Counted from the stretch's first letter, positions 1 to 9,663 are shown. The stretch is DNA of 64,000 nt from Vibrio hippocampi (GCF_921292975.1 NZ_CAKLCM010000001.1:248001-312000), one strand, 5' to 3'. Made by a program: numbers and translations. The notes: a model not told the origin generated them from the sequence alone.

Positions 1-547
1 TACAAGCAATAAAGGTCGTTGGAATACATACTGCGAGCAGAGTCAGGTAGTCAACGCCCATTGGTGCGAGCATCGCAGCAAATGCGACGACCGCCGCTGA
101 GATCGGTGAGGCGGTAATCGCAATCTGTGAAGCGACGACGGAGATAGATAGAGGACGAGAGGGTCGAATTCCTTGTCCTTTAGCAACTTCAGCAATCACA
201 GGCAATGTCGAGAAAGCAGTGTGTCCAGTACCCGCAAGTAAGGTCATAAGAAAGGTAACAATGGGCGCATAAAAAGTGATTCTTTCAGGGTGTTTTCTTA
301 AAAAGTTTTCCGCCAATTGTACTAGCCAATCCATGCCACCCGCGACCTGCATCGCCGCAATGGCAGTGATCACCGACATGATGATGAGAATGACATCGAC
401 AGGAATATAGCTTTGACTGGTTGGAACCCCAAGTATTAAAGAGAGTGCGACGACACCCGCACCACCTGCAAGCCCAATTCCAATGCCGCCAATACGTGCC
501 CCGAAGTAAATAAACAGCAGTACCACGGCCAGCTCTATAGCAACCAT
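1..547 (-). CDS. dcuA: Anaerobic C4-dicarboxylate transporter DcuA (N-terminal part, cut by window edge)
   Basis: Inner-membrane antiporter that exchanges aspartate or fumarate for succinate under anaerobic conditions. About 182 N-terminal residues are present; the gene runs off the left edge. The N-terminus begins MVAIELAVVLLF and continues with the family's FGARIGGIGIGLAGG helix, AAMQVAGGMDWLV, APIVTFLMTLLAGTGHTAF and a helix ending ITASPISAAVV, all lining up with E. coli DcuA. It lies downstream of aspA on the same strand, the same order as in E. coli, where AspA makes fumarate from aspartate and DcuA supplies the aspartate. A terminator-like hairpin separates the two, so dcuA may have its own promoter. 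The family call is firm; DcuA rather than DcuB rests on sequence resemblance and on aspA. Confidence 0.9.
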   Translation of the reverse strand, partial: MVAIELAVVLLFIYFGARIGGIGIGLAGGAGVVALSLILGVPTSQSYIPVDVILIIMSVITAIAAMQVAGGMDWLVQLAENFLRKHPERITFYAPIVTFLMTLLAGTGHTAFSTLPVIAEVAKGQGIRPSRPLSISVVASQIAITASPISAAVVAFAAMLAPMGVDYLTLLAVCIPTTFIAC

Positions 548-633
548 ATGTTTTCCTCTTAATATCTTAATTTATTTGTTTGTACTACCAAGTTTAAATC
601 TCTGTGTTTAAACCTAGTTTAGAGTGGCTTCAA

Positions 634-660
634 TAGCAAAAAGGCCCTTTGAAGGGCCTT
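634..660 (-). terminator. Terminator-like hairpin between aspA and dcuA
   Basis: Perfect 9-bp stem (AAGGCCCTT / AAGGGCCTT, 641-660) followed on the minus strand by a run of five T. It sits just after the aspA stop codon. Confidence 0.7.
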
Positions 661-671
661 GGTAAAGGAGC

Positions 672-2126
672 TTAATCGTAGCGCTTCGCTTTGTATTGCG
701 GCTTCATCAAGTTGCCTACGGCAAAGATTTCATCCAATTCCTCCGCGGTGAGTAGTCCTCGTTCCAAGACGACCTCTCTTACGCTCTTGCCTGTTTCTGC
801 ACAAATCTTGCCGACGATATCGCCTTCGTGATGTCCAATATAGGGATTAAGGTAGGTGACGATGCCGATAGAGTTATAGACGTAGTGTTCACATACCTCT
901 TTATTGACCGTAATACCGTCAATGCACTTATCACGGAGGTTGATGCAAGCGTTTTTCAGGATGCTAACTGACTCAAACATGCTTTGCGCAATGACGGGTT
1001 CCATTACATTGAGCTGTAACTGCCCCCCTTCTGCTGCAAATGAGATGGTGTTGTCGTTACCCAATACCTTGAAACAGACTTGGTTGACTACTTCTGGGAT
1101 CACCGGATTGACTTTGGCTGGCATAATGGAAGAACCTGCTTGCAGTTGTGGCAGGTTTAGTTCGTTTAGACCCGCTCGTGGACCTGAAGAGAGCAATCTT
1201 AGGTCGTTACAAATCTTTGAGAGCTTAACCGCTAAGCGTTTGAAAGCACTATGAATCATCACGTATGCACCGCAGTCTGAGGTGGCTTCGATCAAATCTT
1301 CAGCAGGGACACAGTCATAGCCCGTCACATCAGCGAGGTGTTTCACGGCTAGTGCTTGGTAGCCTTCTGCGGCGTTTAAGCCAGTGCCGATAGCCGTTGC
1401 GCCTAAGTTGACTTCAAGAAGCAGTTTCGAGGTGTACTCCAGGTTGCGGATCTCTTCGTTTAAGGTCACCGCCCAAGCATGGAACTCTTGTCCTACGGTC
1501 ATTGGGACGGCGTCTTGAAGTTGAGTGCGACCCATTTTTAAAATTGTGGAAAATTCTTGGCTCTTATTTTCAAATGAACCTTTGAGGTATTCGATGGCAT
1601 CAATCAGCTTGAGTACGGTGTTGTAGACCGCAATACGAAATCCCGTAGGATAGGCGCAGTTGGTGGATTGGCTTTTGTTGACGTGATCATTGGGGTTAAT
1701 GAATTCGTACTGGCCTTTTTGTTTGCCCATAAGCTCCAGAGCGACATTGGCAATGACTTCATTAGCGTTCATGTTGACGGAGGTGCCAGCGCCACCTTGA
1801 AATACGTCGGAAGGAAACTGGTCAAGACATTTGCCAGTATCAAGAATTAAATCACACGCTTGAATGATGTATTGTGAAGTGTCTTTTGGCAGAACGCCGA
1901 GTTCACGGTTAGCGAGCGCTGCCGCTTTTTTGGTCATGACCATGCCACGAACAAAATCTGGAACATCAGAGATGGTGGCATTAGAGATATTAAAGTTTTC
2001 TATGGCGCGTAGGGTGTGGATACCATAATAAGCGTCTGCAGGAACGTGGCGTTGACCGAGTAGGTCTTCTTCAATGCGAGTCGCGGTCGTTGTTGAGTCT
2101 TGAGAGAGTAAAGATGAAGTTGCCAT
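672..2126 (-). CDS. aspA: Aspartate ammonia-lyase
   Basis: Cytoplasmic enzyme that reversibly deaminates L-aspartate to fumarate and ammonia. It feeds fumarate respiration by the frdABCD operon found later in the window. The 484-residue product is close to the usual length of about 478. It contains the core RIEEDLLG...DAYYG, the [10 protein letters not shown] segment and the fumarase/aspartase signature [11 protein letters not shown] near residues 330-340, which includes the catalytic serine loop. The N-terminus is about 10 residues longer than in E. coli, a Ser/Thr-rich extension before RIEEDLLG. The chosen ATG has an AAGG about 9 bases upstream. The long upstream gap suggests its own promoter. 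Confidence 0.97.
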   Translation of the reverse strand: MATSSLLSQDSTTTATRIEEDLLGQRHVPADAYYGIHTLRAIENFNISNATISDVPDFVRGMVMTKKAAALANRELGVLPKDTSQYIIQACDLILDTGKCLDQFPSDVFQGGAGTSVNMNANEVIANVALELMGKQKGQYEFINPNDHVNKSQSTNCAYPTGFRIAVYNTVLKLIDAIEYLKGSFENKSQEFSTILKMGRTQLQDAVPMTVGQEFHAWAVTLNEEIRNLEYTSKLLLEVNLGATAIGTGLNAAEGYQALAVKHLADVTGYDCVPAEDLIEATSDCGAYVMIHSAFKRLAVKLSKICNDLRLLSSGPRAGLNELNLPQLQAGSSIMPAKVNPVIPEVVNQVCFKVLGNDNTISFAAEGGQLQLNVMEPVIAQSMFESVSILKNACINLRDKCIDGITVNKEVCEHYVYNSIGIVTYLNPYIGHHEGDIVGKICAETGKSVREVVLERGLLTAEELDEIFAVGNLMKPQYKAKRYD

Positions 2127-2527
2127 ACCTTGGATCCTTATAGTTATTCTGCGTACAAAACAGTGTGGCTATCATTGCTTTAAGAATCCATTCACAGCGG
2201 TACTTTTATGCGTCCCAGCGTGTAGGGATATCTTACTCAAAGCGACAACTAAAGACGAGAAGTAGATCGCTATTTTCAGCAATTTAATACTAATAATGGC
2301 TAATGAATCAACAGCAGGGTAAGGCAATGAAATACGGTTTATTTATCTTGGTGAAAGTGTGAGCTAACAGGCTTCTACTTCTCTTTTGTTGTGATTTACA
2401 GCCAGCTATGCGTAAACTAAGGATAATTCATAGATTCATCACTGTTTTGTATGTGAATTGAAGCGATATACCAAGCTGCAGCGATATACGAAACAGACAG
2501 CGCCCGTCGTGGCGAAAGGAGTGCCTA
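2127..2527. other. Intergenic region between aspA and fxsA (401 bp)
   Basis: Divergent promoter region for aspA (minus) and fxsA (plus). No reading frame of note. Near 2463-2490 the string AGCGATATAC occurs twice, about 20 bp apart. I looked for a CRP or FNR dyad and found only half-sites such as TGTGA near 2357 and 2391, so I call no operator. Confidence 0.5.
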
Positions 2528-3040
2528 GTGTTTGCCGTTTTACTTTTATTGTTTATCTTTGTGCCGATTATTGAAATCGGTCTGTTTATTCAAGTCGGTG
2601 GTTTTTTAGGGTTATGGCCAACGATTGGTCTGGTGTTGTTGACGGCATTTGTCGGTGCATCTTTAGTTCGTAGTCAGGGACTGCAAACCTTGATGTCAGT
2701 ACAAACCCGCCTGCAACAAGGAGAGATGCCCGCTCAGCAAATCCTTGAGGGAGTGATGTTGGCTGTTTCTGGGGTTCTATTGTTGACGCCGGGCTTTATG
2801 ACAGATGCTTTCGGGATGTTGGTACTATTGCCAGCCCCGCGTGCGGTTATGGCAAAGTACTTAATGACGAAAATGGTGGTCAAAACCGTGTCAGGAGGAA
2901 ACTTTGGTGCTGGTGGTTTTCATCAGCAAGGTCCTTTTGGTTCAAATCCGTTTGATGATCGTCAGCAAGGCGATACCTTTGAAGGCGAGTTTGAGCGTAA
3001 AGGCGATGACGATGATGATGATCGTAATAAATTGAATTAA
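2528..3040 (+). CDS. fxsA: FxsA family membrane protein
   Basis: Small inner-membrane protein; in E. coli, extra FxsA relieves F-plasmid exclusion of phage T7, and its normal role is unclear. 170 residues: the hydrophobic N-terminus FVPIIEIGLFIQVG is the family hallmark, with further membrane segments near residues 27-45 and 78-100. The LLTPGFMTDAFGMLLLLP-like stretch is also typical. The tail is glycine-rich and then very acidic, with six aspartates in a row. The start is GTG; AAAGGAG lies 7 bases upstream and no better ATG is available. It sits next to aspA, as in E. coli, but here groESL is about 25 kb away rather than adjacent. Confidence 0.93.
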   Translation: MFAVLLLLFIFVPIIEIGLFIQVGGFLGLWPTIGLVLLTAFVGASLVRSQGLQTLMSVQTRLQQGEMPAQQILEGVMLAVSGVLLLTPGFMTDAFGMLVLLPAPRAVMAKYLMTKMVVKTVSGGNFGAGGFHQQGPFGSNPFDDRQQGDTFEGEFERKGDDDDDDRNKLN

Positions 3041-3049
3041 TTGCCGATT

Positions 3050-3550
3050 ATGTTGTTTATTAAGCGTTTTAAAATCACGCGACGTCGCTGGAATACCATC
3101 CTTATTGTTGCCATTACCCTTTTTATTTTGGTGATGGCTTCGCCTCAATTGATTAAGCAATATTTGATTGCCCCGTCCGTCGTTGACCCTGAAGCTGCGG
3201 TACTCAACCCTTATCAAGCACCGATCGAACTGAATTACAACGGAGTACAATTCTATTTCGATGACCAATGGTTGGCGATTCCGGCGTCTTTAAGTGAGCA
3301 GGCGGAGCAAATCGTCTCTACCTGGGGAGAAATGCGAGGAACGCTAGTCGATGATTCTTTGTTGCAAAAACTTAGACCTAGCATGGAGAGCCCTGTAACG
3401 GTAGAAATTTGGTATCAAGACATCGAAGAACCGCAACGTGTGACCGCCTACAATATGCAAACTTTTTGGCTGATTCAGAACTACAACAGCCAATGGTTGG
3501 CGATCAGCTTGAACGATCAACAGCTCATACTCCACAACATGAACCCGTAG
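3050..3550 (+). CDS. Uncharacterised single-pass membrane protein
   Basis: Not recognised. 166 residues from the ATG at 3050; a TTG at 3041, directly after the fxsA stop, is an alternative start, and neither has a clear ribosome binding site, so coupling to fxsA is likely. A basic N-terminus (KRFKITRRRW) is followed by one membrane helix near residues 15-33, predicting N-in with a soluble domain of about 130 residues in the periplasm. It ends 9 bases before mutM and is probably co-transcribed with fxsA and mutM. Confidence 0.8.
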   Translation: MLFIKRFKITRRRWNTILIVAITLFILVMASPQLIKQYLIAPSVVDPEAAVLNPYQAPIELNYNGVQFYFDDQWLAIPASLSEQAEQIVSTWGEMRGTLVDDSLLQKLRPSMESPVTVEIWYQDIEEPQRVTAYNMQTFWLIQNYNSQWLAISLNDQQLILHNMNP

Positions 3551-3559
3551 AGTCGAACT

Positions 3560-4372
3560 ATGCCTGAATTACCTGAAGTTGAAGTCTCCCGTCTGGGCAT
3601 CACGCCACACTTAGAGGGACAGATAATAAAAAATATCGTGGTTCGCCAGCGTCAACTGCGTTGGTGGATCCCCGAGGAGATTCACGGTTTGCATGGACAC
3701 ACAATCAAGTCCATTCGCAGGCGAGCAAAGTATCTGTTGATTGATACCGATGCCGGGACGGCTATCATCCATCTGGGTATGTCGGGCAGTTTGCGAGTGC
3801 TTGAGCATCCGCCCGAGCCAACCAAGCATGACCACGTCGATCTGGTGTTGGGAAATGGTAAAGTGATGCGTTATAACGACCCGCGTCGTTTTGGCGCTTG
3901 GTTGTGGAGTGAAGCGGGAGAGTCTCATGCGTTGATTGACAATTGTGGTCCAGAGCCTTTAAGTGATGACTTTTCGGCGCAGTGGATGCAAGAGCGAGCA
4001 AACAACAAACGGGTCGCAGTCAAAACTTTTATTATGAACAACAGTCATGTGGTTGGTGTGGGAAATATCTACGCCAGCGAGTCTCTGTTTGCGGCTAAGG
4101 TAGCGCCGATCATACCAGCGTATAAACTCTCACTTGATGATTGGCAGCGATTGGTTAAAGAGATCAAGCTGGTACTGCATAAAGCCATTCAACAGGGGGG
4201 CACGACGCTGAAAGATTTTGCTCAGACTGATGGAAAACCGGGTTATTTTGCTCAGGAGTTACAGGTGTATGGACGCGCAGGAGAACCTTGCCGAGTTTGT
4301 GATGAACTCATTCAGCAGCAAAAAATTGGTCAGCGAAATACCTTCTTCTGTCCTCGTTGCCAGCCGGCATAA
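3560..4372 (+). CDS. mutM: Formamidopyrimidine-DNA glycosylase (Fpg)
   Basis: Bifunctional base-excision repair enzyme that removes 8-oxoguanine and formamidopyrimidines and nicks the abasic site. 270 residues, normal length. The N-terminus MPELPEVE supplies the catalytic Pro (after Met removal) and Glu. The C-terminus has the complete zinc finger, Cys244, Cys247, Cys264 and Cys267, with the DNA-contacting Arg259. HLGMSGSLR and the VGNIYASE helix are also conserved. It is followed by a strong bidirectional terminator shared with the convergent acyltransferase gene. Confidence 0.98.
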   Translation: MPELPEVEVSRLGITPHLEGQIIKNIVVRQRQLRWWIPEEIHGLHGHTIKSIRRRAKYLLIDTDAGTAIIHLGMSGSLRVLEHPPEPTKHDHVDLVLGNGKVMRYNDPRRFGAWLWSEAGESHALIDNCGPEPLSDDFSAQWMQERANNKRVAVKTFIMNNSHVVGVGNIYASESLFAAKVAPIIPAYKLSLDDWQRLVKEIKLVLHKAIQQGGTTLKDFAQTDGKPGYFAQELQVYGRAGEPCRVCDELIQQQKIGQRNTFFCPRCQPA

Positions 4373-4399
4373 AAAATGCGAGCTCAGCTCGCATTTTTT
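4371..4399. terminator. Bidirectional terminator between mutM and the lipid A acyltransferase gene
   Basis: Long A/T-flanked palindrome, AAAAAATGCGAGC - TCA - GCTCGCATTTTTT, between two convergent genes. T-runs on both strands suit both directions. Confidence 0.92.
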
Positions 4400-4404
4400 A
4401 TAGA

Positions 4405-5370
4405 CTATTTTTTGTTGGTGGATTCGTAGATTTTGAAATCATCTCTTTGCGTTTTTAGCAGGTAAAGATTCCACATATATTGCTCTGGTCTCTCTGTCAC
4501 CAAGTCCTCGATCGCTTTATTCATTGCTCGAGCATCTAGCTCCTCATCCCCTGTTGGGAAGTTTTCTAGAGCAGGGAGTACGTGAACCTCGTATTTACCT
4601 GTTTTATCATTATAGGCAGGTAGCATCGGAACCACTTTAGCACGACAAACTCGCGCCATTTTACCAAAGCCTTTGAGTGTGGCTTTTTCTGTACCGAAAA
4701 ATGGTACAAACACCGAGTTCTTTGGACCATGGTCTTCATCGGGTAGCCAGTAGCCAATATAGCCGTCTTGGATCGAACGAATAAATGGTTTGATACCAGC
4801 TTCTCTTGAGAAAATTCGCCCACCATACTGCATACGCTGTACATGCATCAGCCAAGCACCTAAACGGTTTTTTTGCGGCTTCATTATACTTGCGACCTTG
4901 TGACCTTGAGCCGCCAACATGACCGCTGGGTAATCCACTGCCCAAGCATGCGGTGCGAGTATGATGACGCGTTCGCCCTGTTCAAGCAGAGGCGTTAAGT
5001 TTTCTTCACCAATCATGACTCCTCGGCTTTGGTTGTGTTTGGTTGAACGAACCAAAAACTCCGAATAGCCAAAGAGATATTGTGCCGCTTTCGCAAACGT
5101 TGCGGCGACAATGGTATCGATTTCTTCGGGGGACTTGTCTGGAAAACAGTACTCAAGGTTGACGCGTGTTCTTTTTACCACACGACCATTTCTATTAACG
5201 ACAATAGTCGATAAGTAGCTGGCCAGTCGATCGCGCAATTTCACCGGCATAAAGGCGAGCAGTGCTGCGAAAAATATGCCTAGCCACATCCCCCAGTAGC
5301 GAGGATGAAGAAACGCCCATTCAAAACGGACGTCGTATAGATGTTTGTTAATTCTGTCTTCGTTGCTCAT
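4405..5370 (-). CDS. lpxN: Lipid A secondary acyltransferase (LpxL/LpxM family, probably LpxN)
   Basis: Inner-membrane enzyme that adds a secondary acyl chain to Kdo2-lipid A. 321 residues, typical length. The catalytic HX4D/E motif is visible as His141-AWAV-Asp146; one hydrophobic anchor lies near residues 27-42, and GYIGYWLPDEDHGPKNSVFV is the usual substrate-side segment. It starts 13 bp after the slmA stop codon and has no strong ribosome binding site, so it is probably translated from the slmA message. In V. cholerae the acyltransferase near slmA is, as far as I recall, LpxN, which transfers 3-hydroxylaurate and contributes to polymyxin resistance. The family is certain; LpxN rather than LpxM is inferred from position, and the acyl chain cannot be read from the sequence. 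Confidence 0.82.
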   Translation of the reverse strand: MSNEDRINKHLYDVRFEWAFLHPRYWGMWLGIFFAALLAFMPVKLRDRLASYLSTIVVNRNGRVVKRTRVNLEYCFPDKSPEEIDTIVAATFAKAAQYLFGYSEFLVRSTKHNQSRGVMIGEENLTPLLEQGERVIILAPHAWAVDYPAVMLAAQGHKVASIMKPQKNRLGAWLMHVQRMQYGGRIFSREAGIKPFIRSIQDGYIGYWLPDEDHGPKNSVFVPFFGTEKATLKGFGKMARVCRAKVVPMLPAYNDKTGKYEVHVLPALENFPTGDEELDARAMNKAIEDLVTERPEQYMWNLYLLKTQRDDFKIYESTNKK

Positions 5371-5383
5371 AAATTTTATTTGA

Positions 5384-5974
5384 TTACTGCAGTTGAAGTT
5401 TTAATAGTGCCCAATACTCATCAAAGCTAGCCGTTGGGGTGTATTTGAAGTCTGAGCGAACAAATCGATTCAGGCAACCTTCGACCTGACCAAGAAGTTG
5501 TGCAGCAAGTACGCTTTCGTCAACAGGGAAGCTTTTCCCTTCACGAATCTTTCGCTCACGCAGGATTTGGCGAAGCGAGGTTTCAATTCTATCGTAAAGT
5601 TGGTTAATGCGGTCGCGTAAGCGTTCGTTTTCAAACATCAGAGCGTGACCAGATAGGATTCTGCTTAATCCGGGGTTTCGTTCAGAGAAGCCTAAGATCA
5701 GTTGTAACACAAGACGTACACGTGCCAGTGTATCCTTTTCTTCATCAAGAATGAGATTAATGCGAGACATTAACGAGTCTTCAATAAACTCAATCAGCCC
5801 TTCAAACATTCGAGCTTTGCTTGGGAAATGACGATAGAGAGCCGCTTCTGATACGCCCACTTGCTTAGCAAGCTTGGCCGTTGTTATGCGTGATGTTCCT
5901 TCATTTGATTCCAACATCTCTGCCAGCGCTTGAAGAATTTCTTCTTTTCTATTCGACTTTCTCGTAGCGGACAT
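5384..5974 (-). CDS. slmA: Nucleoid occlusion factor SlmA
   Basis: TetR-family DNA-binding protein that, when bound to its chromosomal sites, blocks FtsZ assembly over the nucleoid. 196 residues from the ATG at 5974. I prefer this start to one 9 codons upstream because the protein then begins [15 protein letters not shown], matching E. coli SlmA, and AAGGA lies about 9 bases upstream. The helix-turn-helix is [20 protein letters not shown] near residues 33-52, and the C-terminal half keeps [16 protein letters not shown] and FVRS. It is upstream of the lipid A acyltransferase gene in a likely two-gene operon. Confidence 0.96.
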   Translation of the reverse strand: MSATRKSNRKEEILQALAEMLESNEGTSRITTAKLAKQVGVSEAALYRHFPSKARMFEGLIEFIEDSLMSRINLILDEEKDTLARVRLVLQLILGFSERNPGLSRILSGHALMFENERLRDRINQLYDRIETSLRQILRERKIREGKSFPVDESVLAAQLLGQVEGCLNRFVRSDFKYTPTASFDEYWALLKLQLQ

Positions 5975-6170
5975 AAATCCTATTCCTTTTGAAAACAACA
6001 AATTTCATCTACCGGCAAAGTGAGATTGAGTCACTTTGTCGGTGTCTTCACCCAGTTTGTCGTGCTGAGCATCGACAGTCTACAGCATGGGGATTTTATT
6101 TCTGTAGTACGATATGTGAAATGATTGAGCTCGGTAGCAATCTCTAACTAAAGCCATGCTCTCACAGCAG

Positions 6171-6194
6171 AAAACCTGCCTTTAGGCAGGTTTT
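6171..6194 (-). terminator. Terminator downstream of coaBC
   Basis: Perfect hairpin AAAACCTGCC - TTTA - GGCAGGTTTT lying 27 bp past the coaBC stop codon. The T-run on the minus strand is short (four T), and the structure could also work on the plus strand. Confidence 0.75.
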
Positions 6195-6220
6195 ATTTTG
6201 GCGAGTATAGCGTGATTTAG

Positions 6221-7426
6221 TTAGTCTATTTGCCCGAGCGCTGTGAGCAGGATAGCTTGACTTAATTCAGTTTTACTGCCGAACCCTAACTCTTTCTTAT
6301 CGTCAGCCCAATATACGGTAATACTATTGTTGTCACTGTTAAAGCCTTGTCCCTCAACAGAAACATCATTAGCACAAATCATATCTAACCCTTTGCGCTG
6401 CAGTTTATCTTTGGCGTAGTTCTCTACATCTTGAGTTTCTGCCGCAAAGCCAATAGTAAATGGACGAGCCTCAGTTAAACTGGCGACTGCCGCTATTATG
6501 TCAGGGTTTTTGACCATGCTGATATGCATATTATCATTATCGGCACTTTTTTTGATTTTTTGAGTGGCAAGATGCTCGGGTCGATAGTCGGCAACTGCGG
6601 CACAGCCAATAAAAATATCGTGTTGCTTAGCCAACTTTAGCGACGCTTGATACATCTCTTCAGCGCTAGTGACGTCAATACGATTGACACCATTCGGGGT
6701 GGCTAAAGAAACAGGACCCGAGATCAAGCTGACGTTCGCGCCGAGTTTGGCGGCGGTTGCTGCTAGAGCAAATCCCATTTTTCCAGAGCTATGGTTGGAG
6801 ATGTAGCGCACAGGATCGATAGCTTCACGGGTCGGACCGGCGGTAATGACGACGGAACGACCGTGTAAAGGCTTAGGTGCAAAGAAGTCCTCACATAAGC
6901 CAACTAATTGCATGGGTTCTAACATACGTCCCATGCCGACATCACCGCACGCCTGCTCCCCTTTACCAGGACCCCAAATCATCATGTTGCGACGAGCAAG
7001 GGTAGCAATATTCTCTTGGGTTGCGATGTTTTGATACATCTGCTGGTTCATCGCCGGAGAAACCGCAACAGGGGCGTCGGTGGCTAAGACTAGCGTACTG
7101 AGCAAGTCATTGCCCATACCGGCGGCAACGCGAGCGATTAAATCCGCAGTCGCTGGAGCCAGCAATACTAGATCTGCCCACTTGGCCAATTCGATATGCC
7201 CCATAGACAATTCCGCCGTAGGGTCGAACAAACTTGTCGAAATGGGGTTTCCAGAGACAGCTTGCATCGTCAACGGGGTAATAAACTCCTGCGCTGCTTT
7301 GGTCATGACGACATGCACTTTTGCACCACGCTCGATAAGACGGCGGGTTAAATCAGCGCATTTATAGGCAGCGATACCTCCGCTAATTCCGAGAAGAATA
7401 TTCTTTCCCGCTAATGTTTGTTGCAT
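6221..7426 (-). CDS. coaBC: Bifunctional phosphopantothenoylcysteine decarboxylase / phosphopantothenate-cysteine ligase
   Basis: Carries out two steps of coenzyme A synthesis: CoaB joins cysteine to 4'-phosphopantothenate and the flavoprotein CoaC decarboxylates the product. 401 residues. The start at 7426 ([17 protein letters not shown]) is preceded by AAGGAG at 7 bases; the frame is open 15 codons further upstream without such a site. The N-terminal CoaC half has the flavin-binding ISGGIAAYK, the substrate-clamp [10 protein letters not shown] and the catalytic Cys in [13 protein letters not shown]. The CoaB half has [28 protein letters not shown] and the KIKK segment. It is divergent from radC, as in most Gammaproteobacteria. 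Confidence 0.97.
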   Translation of the reverse strand: MQQTLAGKNILLGISGGIAAYKCADLTRRLIERGAKVHVVMTKAAQEFITPLTMQAVSGNPISTSLFDPTAELSMGHIELAKWADLVLLAPATADLIARVAAGMGNDLLSTLVLATDAPVAVSPAMNQQMYQNIATQENIATLARRNMMIWGPGKGEQACGDVGMGRMLEPMQLVGLCEDFFAPKPLHGRSVVITAGPTREAIDPVRYISNHSSGKMGFALAATAAKLGANVSLISGPVSLATPNGVNRIDVTSAEEMYQASLKLAKQHDIFIGCAAVADYRPEHLATQKIKKSADNDNMHISMVKNPDIIAAVASLTEARPFTIGFAAETQDVENYAKDKLQRKGLDMICANDVSVEGQGFNSDNNSITVYWADDKKELGFGSKTELSQAILLTALGQID

Positions 7427-7634
7427 AGCCTGCTCCTTAAAAAATACTGGAGCTAAGATAGCAAATGTCATTTATTGGTTCTACTTTCATAGCACAGGTC
7501 ACTTTGACTCCTCCTTATTTATTATGAAGGTTACCCGTTTTGCGCTTAGTTATCTCATAAGAGGAGGCCTCATTTGCGCATCTAGCGTTTGATTCAGATA
7601 CTGGCTTCAAATGGAGAAAGGACAAGGTGACAGT

Positions 7635-8306
7635 ATGCTTAAATCATTGCCCAATGATTCACGCCCCAGAGAGAAGTTATTGACTCGGGGAAGTCATACC
7701 CTTACCGATGCGGAATTATTGGCTATCTTCCTAAGAACCGGTACTCGAGGCGTCAATGTGATTCAGTTGGCCGATCAGTTGTTGCGAGAGTTTGGGTCTT
7801 TACGCGCGTTATTCTCTGCGCCAGTGGATGAGTTCTGCCGACATAAAGGGTTAGGAACGGCAAAATATACGCAACTGCAAGCTGTATTGGAGATGAGTCA
7901 TCGATATTTATCTGAAACGATAACGCGAGGTGATGCACTGATTTCATCTCAACAAACTGAAAAATATTTAACGCATAAACTGAGACACAGAACGAGAGAA
8001 GCCTTTTATGTGCTGTTTTTAGATACACAGCATAGATTGATAGCGGAGGAAATGATGTTTGAGGGAACACTAGACTCTGCCTCTATCTACCCAAGAGAAA
8101 TCGTCAAGCATGCTTTAGAGCATAATGCTAAGGGGATAATATTGGCACACAACCACCCATCAGGGATTGCGGAGCCCAGTGAATCCGATAGAAGAGTGAC
8201 TCGTCGTATTGCCGATGCTGTCGCTTTGGTGGATATTTCTTTACTCGATCACTTTGTTATTGGCGATGGTCAAGTGGTCTCGTTTGCGGAAAGAGGCTGG
8301 ATTTGA
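7635..8306 (+). CDS. radC: RadC family protein (JAB1/MPN+ domain)
   Basis: Conserved protein with an N-terminal helix-hairpin-helix part and a C-terminal JAMM metalloprotease-like fold; its biochemical role is not settled, and the old DNA-repair assignment was due to a recG allele. 223 residues from the ATG at 7635, chosen over one 8 codons upstream because AAGGTG precedes it and the protein then starts like its relatives ([13 protein letters not shown]). The metal motif is complete: HNHPSG...ESD near residues 170-185. It lies between coaBC and rpmB, its conserved place. Confidence 0.95.
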   Translation: MLKSLPNDSRPREKLLTRGSHTLTDAELLAIFLRTGTRGVNVIQLADQLLREFGSLRALFSAPVDEFCRHKGLGTAKYTQLQAVLEMSHRYLSETITRGDALISSQQTEKYLTHKLRHRTREAFYVLFLDTQHRLIAEEMMFEGTLDSASIYPREIVKHALEHNAKGIILAHNHPSGIAEPSESDRRVTRRIADAVALVDISLLDHFVIGDGQVVSFAERGWI

Positions 8307-8464
8307 GTAATCGGAGTGAGATTTAGCAATTTATTGTATGAAATGTGATACAGAGCTTTTGTTTTGGTGATTTTCTGCTATAGTTCGCCCACTAAAATTA
8401 TCAACCCATATCAGCTCAAATTGAAAAAGATCACGAAATCCTTAAAAAAGGATCTGTTCGGGTC

Positions 8465-8493
8465 TTGAGCAATGCACGTCAAGTTAGTATAAT
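8465..8493 (+). promoter_or_regulatory. Sigma-70 promoter of rpmB-rpmG
   Basis: TTGAGC - 17 bp - TATAAT, followed by a GC-rich discriminator (GCGCGACC), typical of ribosomal genes under stringent control. The start would fall near 8500, leaving a leader of about 105 nt. Confidence 0.8.
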
Positions 8494-8499
8494 GCGCGA

Positions 8500-8605
8500 C
8501 CTTTGATAGCCTTGTATGGGTATTCCATAATGGTTATGGCCTCTTGTAATTGAGGTTCGGCCACCAAGGTTGATATCGAGCTGAAACGATTTGGAGAAGA
8601 CATTC
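8500..8605 (+). promoter_or_regulatory. Structured rpmB leader, possible ribosomal-protein autoregulatory site
   Basis: The untranslated leader is enclosed by complementary ends (CCTTG near 8510 and CAAGG near 8566) and contains a smaller GGCC/GGCC pairing between them. The arrangement looks folded but matches no leader I can name. Confidence 0.35.
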
Positions 8606-8842
8606 ATGTCCCGAGTATGCCAAGTAACTGGTAAGCGTCCTGTAACGGGTAACAACCGTTCACACGCACGAAATGCTACCAAGCGTCGTTTTCTGCCGAA
8701 CCTACAAACTCATCGTTTCTGGGTAGAAAGCGAAAAACGCTTTGTTAAACTACGTCTAACCGCTAAGGGTATGCGTATCATCGACAAGAAAGGCATCGAT
8801 GCTGTTCTTGTTGATATCCGCTCTCGTGGCGAGAACGTATAA
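8606..8842 (+). CDS. rpmB: 50S ribosomal protein L28
   Basis: Structural protein of the large ribosomal subunit. 78 residues, beginning [21 protein letters not shown], the family signature, followed by [20 protein letters not shown]. The start is the ATG at 8606 with GGAGA about 8 bases upstream. An ATG five codons earlier would add residues that no L28 has. It is followed after 13 bp by rpmG in one operon. Confidence 0.98.
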   Translation: MSRVCQVTGKRPVTGNNRSHARNATKRRFLPNLQTHRFWVESEKRFVKLRLTAKGMRIIDKKGIDAVLVDIRSRGENV

Positions 8843-8855
8843 GAGGAATTAAGCA

Positions 8856-9023
8856 ATGGCTAAAGGCATTCGTGAGAAAATCCGTCTAGTATCTACTGCA
8901 GACACTGGTCACTTCTACACAACTGACAAGAACAAGCGTAACATGCCAGGCAAATTTGAGATCAAGAAATTTGATCCAGTTGTCCGCAAACACGTTCTGT
9001 ACAAAGAAGCTAAAATCAAGTAA
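8856..9023 (+). CDS. rpmG: 50S ribosomal protein L33
   Basis: Structural protein of the large ribosomal subunit. 55 residues, [20 protein letters not shown]..., ending [11 protein letters not shown]. There is an AGAGGAA site 8 bases before the ATG. The zinc-binding cysteine pairs seen in some L33 versions are absent, so this is the zinc-independent form. Second gene of the rpmBG operon, closed by a strong terminator. Confidence 0.98.
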   Translation: MAKGIREKIRLVSTADTGHFYTTDKNKRNMPGKFEIKKFDPVVRKHVLYKEAKIK

Positions 9024-9051
9024 TTGATCAAGTTTCACTTGTTAAGTATTG

Positions 9052-9080
9052 AAAACCCAGCTTTTTAGCTGGGTTTTTTA
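9052..9080 (+). terminator. Terminator of the rpmBG operon
   Basis: Hairpin AACCCAGCT - TTTT - AGCTGGGTT followed by TTTTTATT. The flanking A-run means it may also stop trmL transcription from the other strand. Just beyond it, at 9098-9122, CTTGTCAC is repeated three times in tandem. Confidence 0.93.
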
Positions 9081-9151
9081 TTGCTTGTAAAATAGGTCTT
9101 GTCACCTTGTCACCTTGTCACCAACGAGAGACCTAAGCCTCTCATTTTGCT

Positions 9152-9628
9152 TTACATTGCCCCTTTAAAACCCAACTGTCTCCATGCTTCATAAGCGATA
9201 ATAGCCACCGCATTCGATAGGTTTAGGCTACGAGCATCTGGCATCATAGGAATACGGATACGCTGCTCCATCGGCAAGCTCTCGATGACTTCTGCCGGTA
9301 GCCCTCGTGTTTCAGGACCAAATAGCAGAATATCGCCTTGCTGATAATTGGCGTCAGTATGGTGCCCCGTTGTTTTGGTTGTGCAAGCAAACAAGCGGTA
9401 GTTGGGTTGGTTCTGTTGCAGGTATTCTAAAAAGGCCGCGTAATCTTTGTGGCGCTTGACTCTGGCTAGGTCGTGATAATCTAAACCGGCACGACGCACT
9501 TTCTTTTCTTCTAAATCAAACCCTAATGGCTCGATAAGGTGCAGATTAGCGCCACAGTTGGCGCATAAGCGAATAATATTACCCGTATTAGGAGCGATTT
9601 CTGGTTCGTAGAGAGCGATATCAAACAT
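9152..9628 (-). CDS. trmL: tRNA (cytidine/uridine-34 2'-O)-methyltransferase TrmL
   Basis: SPOUT-class enzyme that methylates the wobble ribose of tRNA-Leu isoacceptors using S-adenosylmethionine. 158 residues from the ATG at 9628 ([20 protein letters not shown]), the same start as E. coli TrmL; the frame is open 14 codons further but without homology. The knot motifs are clear: [32 protein letters not shown] and [14 protein letters not shown]. Monocistronic, with palindromic repeats directly upstream. Confidence 0.95.
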   Translation of the reverse strand: MFDIALYEPEIAPNTGNIIRLCANCGANLHLIEPLGFDLEEKKVRRAGLDYHDLARVKRHKDYAAFLEYLQQNQPNYRLFACTTKTTGHHTDANYQQGDILLFGPETRGLPAEVIESLPMEQRIRIPMMPDARSLNLSNAVAIIAYEAWRQLGFKGAM

Positions 9629-9663
9629 TGGGAAACTCTGATCTGAATGAGAGGTTATGAGTA

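Noticed and set aside
2340..2410. CRP or FNR operator upstream of aspA
   Set aside because: Only single TGTGA half-sites with no proper partner at the right distance.
2942..3268. 108-codon minus-strand frame across fxsA and the next gene
   Set aside because: Antisense to two genes read on the other strand; composition follows from them.
8439..8456. ATCCTT / AAGGAT hairpin after radC as a terminator
   Set aside because: Six-bp stem and no T-run behind it; it lies just before the rpmB promoter.
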